Source of the DNA: MWCR01 sp041665165
GTDB taxonomy: Bacteria > Patescibacteriota > Patescibacteriia > 2-12-FULL-60-25
Length of the DNA: 16,027 nucleotides
Assembly: GCA_041665165.1 (NCBI GenBank)
Contig: JBAYJJ010000029.1
Span: 1-16,027, forward strand
Direction of reading: 5' to 3'
The notes under the pieces: generated by a model
Seen by the model: the letters and a program-made list of their open reading frames with translations, nothing else
The model's database searches: none
Told to the model about the DNA's origin: nothing
Program-made: the position numbers and the translations under genes
In this document: positions 7,558-12,077 of the stretch, in pieces
Position numbering within the stretch: the first letter of the stretch is position 1
Layout of the letters: every line of letters begins with the position of its first letter

Positions 7558-7573
7558 TGTTCCCTCCGCGCCC

Positions 7574-7602
7574 AAGTTAGCAGACTAAGCCTTTAACTGC
7601 AA
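7574..7602 (-). promoter_or_regulatory. Possible promoter of the 7557 gene
   Basis: On the minus strand: TTGCAG (7597-7602), 17-nt spacer, TAACTT (7574-7579) preceded by TGC (extended -10). Confidence 0.4.
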
Positions 7603-7607
7603 CACTC

Positions 7608-7705
7608 CTACTTCCTACTCGCTACTTCCTACTCGCTACTTCCTACTCGCTACTTCCTACTCGCTACTTCCTACATCCTGTCATCTGTTGTCTGCCGTCT
7701 TGACA
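7608..7705. repeat. Heptad array: 14 consecutive 7-mers ending in the rpsP -35 box
   Basis: CTACTTC and CTACTCG alternate as a perfect 14-bp tandem unit (7608-7663), then CTACTTC and CTACATC, then CTGTCAT, CTGTTGT, CTGCCGT and CTTGACA. Every word starts CT and the period stays 7 throughout. The last word contains TTGACA, the rpsP -35. Confidence 0.95.
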
Positions 7706-7728
7706 TATTTAAGGTTTTTCCGTATATT
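7700..7728 (+). promoter_or_regulatory. rpsP promoter
   Basis: TTGACA (7700-7705), 17-nt spacer, TATATT (7723-7728). Start of transcription expected near 7735. Confidence 0.88.
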
Positions 7729-7734
7729 AGGCGC

Positions 7735-7821
7735 ACCGTAGCGGTTGAAAACAGCCGCAAAATGCTCAAGGCTCTACTGGTCTGGTAGCCGGAAAAGCCC
7801 ATAAAAATTAACTATCAAAAA
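7735..7821 (+). promoter_or_regulatory. Structured rpsP 5' leader
   Basis: An about 87-nt leader without SD. It has a 7-bp hairpin GCGGTTG-AAAA-CAGCCGC (7741-7758), a second, bulged one from GGCTCTAC to GTAGCC (7770-7790), then an A-rich run to the ATG. Possible autoregulatory site for S16, by analogy with other ribosomal-protein leaders; I do not recognise the motif. Confidence 0.5.
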
Positions 7822-8136
7822 ATGCTTACAATCCGTTTGTCCCGCGTGGGCAAGAAAAAGCAGCCTGAATACAGGTTTGTGATCATGGAAAAGGGTCGCG
7901 ACCCATGGGGTAAGGCCTTGGAAATTCTTGGTCATTACAACCCGCGCTCCACTCCAGTAATCTTTGAAATCAAGAAGGATCGCGTTGAATACTGGTTGTC
8001 CAAAGGCGCTCAGCCTTCAGACACAGTCTGGAACATGTTCGTTGATCGCGAAATTGTCAAAGGCGAGAAACGCAACAAGGTCAGTATCTCAAAAAAGAGA
8101 AAAGCAAAACTAGCGAAACAGGAAAAAAAGGCATAA
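7822..8136 (+). CDS. rpsP: 30S ribosomal protein S16
   Basis: Primary 16S rRNA-binding protein of the small-subunit body. 104 aa with the conserved start MLTIRLSRVGKKKQPEYRFV and the ALEILGHYNPRSTPVIFEI and VEYWLSKGAQPSDTV segments. The C-terminus has a Lys-rich tail (KKRKAKLAKQEKKA), longer than the about 80-90 aa common in the family. First gene of the usual rpsP-khpA-rimM-trmD order, but here it has its own terminator, so it is not cotranscribed with khpA. Confidence 0.98.
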   Translation: MLTIRLSRVGKKKQPEYRFVIMEKGRDPWGKALEILGHYNPRSTPVIFEIKKDRVEYWLSKGAQPSDTVWNMFVDREIVKGEKRNKVSISKKRKAKLAKQEKKA

Positions 8137-8147
8137 GCCTTTTTTTC
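8122..8147 (+). terminator. rpsP terminator with the stop codon in its loop
   Basis: A perfect 11-bp stem (8122-8132 with 8137-8147) around loop ATAA; the TAA stop is 8134-8136. The 3' arm supplies seven T. Confidence 0.88.
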
Positions 8148-8175
8148 AATTACGAATTCAAAATTACGAATTACG
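8148..8175. repeat. Heptad repeat (AATTACG words)
   Basis: AATTACG, AATTCAA, AATTACG, AATTACG directly after the rpsP terminator. Confidence 0.75.
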
Positions 8176-8315
8176 ATTAGATCATAGACGACATGAGTGA
8201 AGTCAGTTTGATTGAGTAGAGACGTCGCCCCGGGCGCGTCTCAACCATGTTACATGAGGGTTTGTCGGGGTTCTTTATAAAAGAGCTTTGTGTAGCAAAA
8301 TATTGAGAATAGTCT
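8176..8315. other. Non-coding region with a strong palindrome
   Basis: No gene seen. Bases 8219-8242 form a GC-rich hairpin: GAGACG with CGTCTC, then CGCC with GGCG, one bulged T and a 3-nt loop. No T-run follows. Together with the flanking repeats and the khpA leader this accounts for the 371-bp gap between rpsP and khpA. Confidence 0.6.
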
Positions 8316-8344
8316 TTGACAAAATGATGATTTTTTGCTATTGT
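8316..8344 (+). promoter_or_regulatory. khpA promoter
   Basis: TTGACA (8316-8321), 17-nt spacer, TATTGT (8339-8344). Predicted start near 8350-8352. Confidence 0.82.
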
Positions 8345-8348
8345 AATC

Positions 8349-8508
8349 GCGATTTCTGAGTGAAGATGCCGCTCGCAAATCGCTTTTTTTCACCAAATAA
8401 TTTCAAGCCTTGTCCGCATCTTTGGATAAGTGCCAATTTCGTCCGTGAAGGATATCCGGAGCTTGCGCTTGCGCAAACCGGAATCATAAGCGGATTGCAA
8501 TTGCCGAT
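8349..8508 (+). promoter_or_regulatory. Candidate khpA leader RNA: terminator-like hairpin, pseudoknot, second hairpin
   Basis: Hairpin 1: GCGATTT (8349-8355) pairs with AAATCGC (8377-8383); an inner stem GAGTG/CGCTC closes a 7-nt loop AAGATGC (8363-8369); seven T follow (8384-8390). The entire loop is perfectly complementary to GCATCTT at 8416-8422, allowing a pseudoknot. Hairpin 2 (8455-8482): TCCGG/CCGGA over TTGCG/CGCAA with loop CTTG. No SD precedes khpA. It could be an attenuator or a short independent RNA. Confidence 0.6.
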
Positions 8509-8877
8509 ATGGCAGAACAGTTTAAGGACCAGCAGTTCATCGAATATGCGGTGAAGGCTATCGTAAATCACCCCGAAGACGTCCGCACGGAAAGGACCGT
8601 GGACGAACGCGGCGTACTCATCACCCTGTACATCAATCAGGATGATATGGGTTACGTAATCGGTCGCCAGGGCCAGACAGCCCGCGCCTTGCGCATTTTG
8701 CTCAAGACAGTCGGCGCCAAAGAGAATGCACGCGTAAACCTCAAGATTTTTGAACCAGAGGGTGCTCGCCGTGCTCACCAAGAAGCCCGCGGTCCGGGCG
8801 AAGGATCAGCTCCAGCCTCAGCTCCGGCAAAGAGCGCATCAGTCATGGACCAAGATCTCGCAGATCTCGGAATCTAA
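8509..8877 (+). CDS. khpA: KH-domain RNA-binding protein KhpA, extended C-terminus
   Basis: Single KH domain protein of the KhpA (YlqC) family, which binds RNA and ribosomes, usually as a partner of KhpB. 122 aa against about 76-80 normally. MAEQFKDQQFIEYAVKAIV opens the domain; the nucleic-acid GxxG loop is IGRQGQTARALRILL (about residues 50-64). After residue 80 comes an Ala/Pro/Gly-rich linker and a short acidic end (DQDLADLGI), a possible protein-contact peptide. Neighbours rpsP and trmD give the classic order. The expected start is ATG 8509, without SD. Confidence 0.93.
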   Translation: MAEQFKDQQFIEYAVKAIVNHPEDVRTERTVDERGVLITLYINQDDMGYVIGRQGQTARALRILLKTVGAKENARVNLKIFEPEGARRAHQEARGPGEGSAPASAPAKSASVMDQDLADLGI

Positions 8878-8880
8878 GAC

Positions 8881-8915
8881 AATTCAAAATGCAAAATTAA
8901 AAATGCAAAATGCGG
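8881..8915. repeat. Heptad repeat (AATGCAA words)
   Basis: Five words, AATTCAA, AATGCAA, AATTAAA, AATGCAA and AATGCGG, begin 6 nt after the last base of the khpA stop codon's first base and lie between khpA and its terminator. Confidence 0.8.
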
Positions 8916-8934
8916 AAACGCTGATGCATTAAAA

Positions 8935-8962
8935 GACCGCTCGGAATATCCGGGCGGTTTTG
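8935..8962 (+). terminator. khpA terminator
   Basis: ACCGCTCGG, loop AATAT, CCGGGCGGT (9 bp, one wobble) then TTTTG. Confidence 0.85.
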
Positions 8963-8965
8963 TTA

Positions 8966-8994
8966 TGGACAGTTTCCCTAAAAAATGCCATTAT
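8966..8994 (+). promoter_or_regulatory. trmD promoter, predicts leaderless mRNA
   Basis: TGGACA (8966-8971), 17-nt spacer, CATTAT (8989-8994). ATG 9001 is 6 nt further, at the expected +1. Confidence 0.62.
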
Positions 8995-9000
8995 TCCTAC

Positions 9001-9729
9001 ATGAAAGCTAAACGCGCAACGCTAAACCCTAAACGCAGGACGATTAAATTCGAGTTTCTCAGTCTCTTCCCCGAGATGATTGAGCCATATTTTGATTTGT
9101 CCATTTTGGGCCGGGCGCGCAAGAGTAAGTTGATTGACGTCAAAGTCCATCAGCTGCGCGATTGGGCAGTCGATAAGCACGGCCACGTGGACGACCGACC
9201 TTTCGGCGGCGGGCCAGGCATGGTCATGCGCGTAGAACCGTTTTACGCAGCGCTGAAAGCGCTTCACGTACAACGTACAACGTACAACGTACAACGTAGT
9301 ACGAAGTACGTGGTACGTGGTACGAGGATAGTGTTGACCTCTGCCAAAGGCAAACTTTTTACTCAAAAAGACGCGCAAAGATTATCAAAATATGATCGCG
9401 TGATTTTTTTGTGCGGCCGCTATGAAGGCGTAGACGAGAGAGTCGCGACCAAGCTCGCTGACGAAGAGCTCTCAATCGGCCAGTATGTGCTGACAGGCGG
9501 GGAGCTGGCATCCATGGTCATGGCTGATGCCATTGCGCGCAACATCCCAGGGGTTTTGGGCAAACAAGAATCGCTTGAGCAAGAGTCATGGAATACTGAT
9601 CAAACTGAATATCCGCAATACACGCGGCCTGAAGAATTCAAAAAATGGAAAGTCCCCAAAGTTTTGCTGAGCGGGGATCATGCTAAAATTAATAAGTGGA
9701 GAGAGGAACAGCCTAAAATTAAGAATTAA
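9001..9729 (+). CDS. trmD: tRNA (guanine-N1)-methyltransferase TrmD
   Basis: SPOUT enzyme that makes m1G37 in tRNA from S-adenosylmethionine, preventing frameshifts. 242 aa from ATG 9001. Motifs: FEFLSLFPEMIEPYF, GGGPGMVMRVEPFY, FLCGRYEGVDERV, LSIGQYVLTGGELASMVMAD (trefoil knot and SAM pocket), then ESWNTDQTEYPQYTRP and VLLSGDHAKINKWR. A start at 8965 is possible but would overlap the promoter. Odd: the first about 14 residues, residues 89-109 and the last codons are encoded by three different heptad arrays. The middle one lies in the loop before the knot. rimM, normally just upstream, is missing. Confidence 0.96.
   Translation: MKAKRATLNPKRRTIKFEFLSLFPEMIEPYFDLSILGRARKSKLIDVKVHQLRDWAVDKHGHVDDRPFGGGPGMVMRVEPFYAALKALHVQRTTYNVQRSTKYVVRGTRIVLTSAKGKLFTQKDAQRLSKYDRVIFLCGRYEGVDERVATKLADEELSIGQYVLTGGELASMVMADAIARNIPGVLGKQESLEQESWNTDQTEYPQYTRPEEFKKWKVPKVLLSGDHAKINKWREEQPKIKN
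9007..9041. repeat. Heptad repeat encoding the TrmD N-terminal extension
   Basis: GCTAAAC, GCGCAAC, GCTAAAC, CCTAAAC and GCAGGAC run from the third codon. They encode a basic extension before the family's conserved beta strand (FEFLSLFPE). Confidence 0.75.
9266..9328. repeat. Nine in-frame heptads inside trmD
   Basis: ACGTACA four times, then ACGTAGT, ACGAAGT, ACGTGGT twice and ACGAGGA: exactly 9 words, 63 bp, 21 codons. The encoded stretch is HVQRTTYNVQRS followed by TKYVVRGTR. Confidence 0.93.
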
Positions 9730-9751
9730 TAATTAAGAATTAATAATTATT
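9717..9751. repeat. Heptad repeat at the trmD/MFS junction
   Basis: AATTAAG and AATTAAT alternate (14-bp unit), last word AATTATT. It contains both the trmD stop (9727-9729) and the stop of the convergent MFS gene (9747-9749). Confidence 0.85.
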
Positions 9752-10313
9752 TTTTTGGCACTGAGACCATCACTCCAACAGCTGCGATCACGCAGGCCGC
9801 AGATGACATGTATAAAACAGGTTTGAATCCAGAGTAATAAGCAATCAAGCCGCCGAGGGCTGCGGTCAAAGCGCAGGCCAGAACCAAAATTACTTCGTAA
9901 GCACCGGAGTATTTTTTATAGTCAGATGATGAGTGCAAAGCAAAAGCAGCTTTCCAGGAAGGTTCGGCCAGGCCAAGTCCAAGCCCAAGAATCACCTGAG
10001 CGATATAGATCGTTGTAATGCTATGGGCCGAAGCATAAACCAGCGGGACAACGGCAGTGATTAAATATCCAAGCATCAAGCCTAGTCGATTACGTTTTGC
10101 CGGACTGATTGCATTGTTGAAATAAGCAAACAAAAGCGAAAAGCCTGCCTTGGAAATCAAGAACACGCTTTGCGCGAGTGCGATGCTGAAGATCGTGGCA
10201 CCCGGGACATAATCTTTGATTAATAATGCGAGGATCGGAAAAAATAATCCAAGCCCGCTGGCAATCACCAGGTCCAAAACATAGAAAGCTTTTGTCAGGC
10301 TGGTATTTTTCAT
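9747..10313 (-). CDS. Half-size MFS-like membrane protein B (188 aa)
   Basis: Six hydrophobic segments, about half of a standard 12-helix major facilitator transporter. It opens with a helix leading to GLGLFFPILALLIKDYVPGA, and the mid region has ILGLGLGLAEPSWKAAF. The upstream neighbour shows the same pattern, so both resemble the same (N-terminal) half of an MFS fold rather than complementary halves. The start (ATG 10313) overlaps the previous stop as ATGA, so translation is coupled. Substrate unknown. The two may pair to give a complete transporter. Confidence 0.85.
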   Translation of the reverse strand: MKNTSLTKAFYVLDLVIASGLGLFFPILALLIKDYVPGATIFSIALAQSVFLISKAGFSLLFAYFNNAISPAKRNRLGLMLGYLITAVVPLVYASAHSITTIYIAQVILGLGLGLAEPSWKAAFALHSSSDYKKYSGAYEVILVLACALTAALGGLIAYYSGFKPVLYMSSAACVIAAVGVMVSVPKK

Positions 10314-10897
10314 ACGGTTCGGAGTTTCCTAATAGCCAGATGCCAGAAAAAGAACCACATTAACATCGAGGCACATGCTAGTGTCGTGCCCAGGAATACG
10401 AGTAGCGGTCGCATGCCCTGGTATTGGGCCACAAACCCGCCGACTCCGGCCAAGGCCGCGGCAATCAAAGTGCCAAGCGTATTGTATTGCTCAAAGACTG
10501 AGGGGTTGTGATCTTTTTGGGAAGAGATATCAACCAGCCTGGACCAAGCCGGTTCTGAAAAAGCAATACCAACGCCATACAAGACTTGCACGACATAGAT
10601 GTCCAGCATGTCTCTGGAAAGCAAGTACAAGAACGGCGCGGCAATAACCATGCAGCTTCCAAACCATAAAAAGTTTTGCGTGCGCCAGCCGCGAGTATCG
10701 TTTTTAGTGTAAAGCTTGGCAAAGGGCCGGATGACTCCCAAGGCCAGCAGGAAAAAAGCCTCTGCCAAAGCCACGCCCAAAACATTGGCGCCAGGCAATT
10801 GATCTTTCAGAAACAGGGCAAAAATCGGGGAGATCAGTCCAAATGCCGTAAGAAAAAACATGTCGCCCAAAATAATTGTCCTTAGCCACTTCAACAT
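10310..10897 (-). CDS. Half-size MFS-like membrane protein A (195 aa)
   Basis: Six hydrophobic segments. Conserved landmarks include GLISPIFALFLKDQLPGANV after helix 1, a cytoplasmic loop (YTKNDTRGWRTQN) in the place of MFS motif A, YGVGIAFSEPAWSRLVD, and GGFVAQYQGMRPLLVFLG. These align by eye along the whole length with the 9747-10313 product. Start 10897 is taken because it lies 6 nt after a TATAAT box; 10903 and 10924 are in-frame alternatives inside or before that box. No SD. Transported compound unknown. Confidence 0.85.
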   Translation of the reverse strand: MLKWLRTIILGDMFFLTAFGLISPIFALFLKDQLPGANVLGVALAEAFFLLALGVIRPFAKLYTKNDTRGWRTQNFLWFGSCMVIAAPFLYLLSRDMLDIYVVQVLYGVGIAFSEPAWSRLVDISSQKDHNPSVFEQYNTLGTLIAAALAGVGGFVAQYQGMRPLLVFLGTTLACASMLMWFFFWHLAIRKLRTV

Positions 10898-10903
10898 GCA
10901 CAT

Positions 10904-10912
10904 ATTATACCA
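10904..10912 (-). promoter_or_regulatory. Extended -10 promoter of the MFS pair, leaderless
   Basis: TGGTATAAT on the minus strand, with no convincing -35. The ATG at 10897 is 6 nt downstream. Confidence 0.65.
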
Positions 10913-10917
10913 CAGGC

Positions 10918-10946
10918 TTGACATTCAGCTCTTTTTGAGCTTAACT
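10918..10946 (+). promoter_or_regulatory. Promoter of the 10964 gene with an inverted repeat in the spacer
   Basis: TTGACA (10918-10923), 17-nt spacer, TTAACT (10941-10946). The spacer and its edge contain AGCTC-TTTTT-GAGCT, a possible operator. Confidence 0.55.
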
Positions 10947-10963
10947 AATCCTGGAGGTGAGAG

Positions 10964-11443
10964 ATGCATGAGGGGCTAAAACAGCTGGAAGAGCACGGCA
11001 CTAACGAGAACAAAAGAGCCCTGGAAGCCCTGAGCAAGATTGAGAATGCTCTTGGCAACTCAGGCATCAAGCCCAGGATAGCGGTTTTCGAACACAATAG
11101 CTTCGAACATTTCACCCACGACCTGATGTTGGACCTTGAGTTCTGCTGGTTCTATGATCTCATGGCTCGCTTAGTAGTTTGCAGCCTGGAGTTCAGGGAC
11201 AATTCAGAACTCGAAATCGTTTACTCCATTTACATCAGGTTGGATTTGCCGAGCGATAGATGGTACTTGGGATACAAACGCCATGAGTCCAAGTACGACT
11301 CGCCAAACGCCCGCAAGATCGCCTTAAGAGCGTTCAAGTTCACCCGGCCCCCGGCCGTGTTCCAAATCCCGGAAGATAGAATCTTCTCTGAGATCTTTCC
11401 TAAGCTGATTCAGATCTTCAGGGAGTGGTTATTCAATTCTTGA
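10964..11443 (+). CDS. Unknown 159-aa soluble protein
   Basis: No family recognised. The ATG at 10964 has a strong SD (GGAGGT, 5 nt spacing). The N-terminal about 40 residues are helical and charged (QLEEHGTNENKRALEALSKIE). The middle looks alpha/beta with aromatic-rich strands (DLEFCWFYDLMARLVVCSL, ELEIVYSIYIRLDL). The end is a helix (IFSEIFPKLIQIFREWLF). No signal peptide or membrane helix. It is a single-gene unit between its own promoter and a terminator, divergent from the MFS pair; an early coiled coil and compact fold would suit a small regulator or cargo protein, but nothing shows this. Confidence 0.8.
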   Translation: MHEGLKQLEEHGTNENKRALEALSKIENALGNSGIKPRIAVFEHNSFEHFTHDLMLDLEFCWFYDLMARLVVCSLEFRDNSELEIVYSIYIRLDLPSDRWYLGYKRHESKYDSPNARKIALRAFKFTRPPAVFQIPEDRIFSEIFPKLIQIFREWLFNS

Positions 11444-11468
11444 GTCGCGTACTACACGCGGCTTTTTT
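11443..11468 (+). terminator. Terminator of the 10964 gene
   Basis: AGTCGCGT, loop ACTAC, ACGCGGCT (8 bp, one wobble), then T-run. The stem begins on the last base of the TGA stop codon. Confidence 0.87.
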
Positions 11469-11469
11469 A

Positions 11470-11520
11470 ATCGCTGCGCTCGTACGAATTACGAATACGA
11501 ACGAATATACGAATTTGTAA
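11470..11520. repeat. ACGAAT-word repeat, copy 2
   Basis: Starts TCGCTGCGCTCGTACGAATT directly after the terminator, like 4643-4720. Bases 11482-11515 are the exact reverse complement of 4686-4719. Confidence 0.88.
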
Positions 11521-11542
11521 AAAAAGGACCCAAGAATGGGTC
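11519..11542 (-). terminator. Terminator of the 11541-11759 gene
   Basis: On the minus strand GACCC, loop ATTCTT, GGGTC, then C and seven T. The stem overlaps the TGA stop codon. Confidence 0.85.
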
Positions 11543-11759
11543 AGTGGAGAGTGTTGTACGGAAGGGTGTACATCTTGCGCGGCCAGATGTGGCGGAAGTC
11601 GTCGAAAATCAGGACTGGGACAAAGATCAGGACCAGCGCGCCCAGGTTGTACACGTAGAGCAGAGCGCCAATGGCCATGACAGCTGCCAGGATGATGAGA
11701 ACTGCCAGGGGCGTTGAGGTGACTGGCGATTTTCTGGGATCAGGGATCTGAAGAGCCAT
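11541..11759 (-). CDS. Small membrane protein (72 aa)
   Basis: Unknown family. Start 11759 is chosen because GGAGG lies 9 nt upstream; an in-frame ATG at 11786 would lie within the promoter region. A polar N-terminus (MALQIPDPRKSPVTSTP) is followed by a hydrophobic stretch, residues about 18-52, long enough for two short helices or a hairpin with a Tyr/Asn turn (YVYNLG). A polar tail ends it (DDFRHIWPRKMYTLPYNTLH). It shows the same gene layout as the small membrane genes at 2906 and 7267. Confidence 0.73.
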   Translation of the reverse strand: MALQIPDPRKSPVTSTPLAVLIILAAVMAIGALLYVYNLGALVLIFVPVLIFDDFRHIWPRKMYTLPYNTLH

Positions 11760-11786
11760 GTATTCCGTCCTCCTTTTGTGGAGCAA

Positions 11787-11815
11787 AGGCTAGCATTAAT
11801 TGCTATTATGGTCAA
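11787..11815 (-). promoter_or_regulatory. Promoter of the 11759 gene
   Basis: On the minus strand: TTGACC (11810-11815), 17-nt spacer ending TGC, TAGCCT (11787-11792); the TGC gives an extended -10. Confidence 0.65.
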
Positions 11816-12039
11816 CCACCCACAAGAGAATTACCAAATTCTAATTACCAATATCCAAGAAAGCTCTCCCGCCTCCAATAAAAGAATATATCGACGGGAT
11901 CCCGTCCGAAGGCGGGACAATCACTTAATATTCAATATTCAAGTCGAACGGCTTTGGTTATTTAGTGATTGGGTATTGATCATTTTTTGGACATTGGCTG
12001 CGCCCACCGTAGCATTGAGCGAAGGTGGGTAATTGAGCA
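11816..12039. repeat. Intergenic region with repeat words and hairpins, no gene
   Basis: Heptad words AATTACC/AAATTCT/AATTACC/AATATCC (11829-11856) and AATATTC twice (11927-11940). Between them is a GC-rich imperfect hairpin (TCCCG and CGGGA on the minus strand, about 11898-11918). CCCACC/GGTGGG (about 12003-12029) can form a further hairpin. No supported coding sequence. Confidence 0.6.
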
Positions 12040-12068
12040 TTGGTAATTCTTAGAGGATGTGCCATAAT
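12040..12068 (+). promoter_or_regulatory. tdk promoter, nearly leaderless
   Basis: TTGGTA (12040-12045), 17-nt spacer, CATAAT (12063-12068) preceded by TGC. The ATG at 12078 is 9 nt further. Confidence 0.62.
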
Positions 12069-12077
12069 TCCGGTAGT

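Noticed and set aside
7608..7674. Perfect 14-bp tandem repeat considered as a CRISPR array
   Set aside because: Unit far too short, no spacers of 30-40 nt, and no cas genes in the window.
8360..8554. GTG-started small ORF overlapping the khpA start, considered as a leader peptide
   Set aside because: No SD, starts inside the hairpin stem, overlaps khpA out of frame, and no regulatory codon run is seen.
9747..10897. MFS pair considered as one full-length gene broken by a frameshift
   Set aside because: Both halves start with the same helix-1 motif and align with each other, the overlap is a clean ATGA, and neither looks like a C-terminal MFS half.
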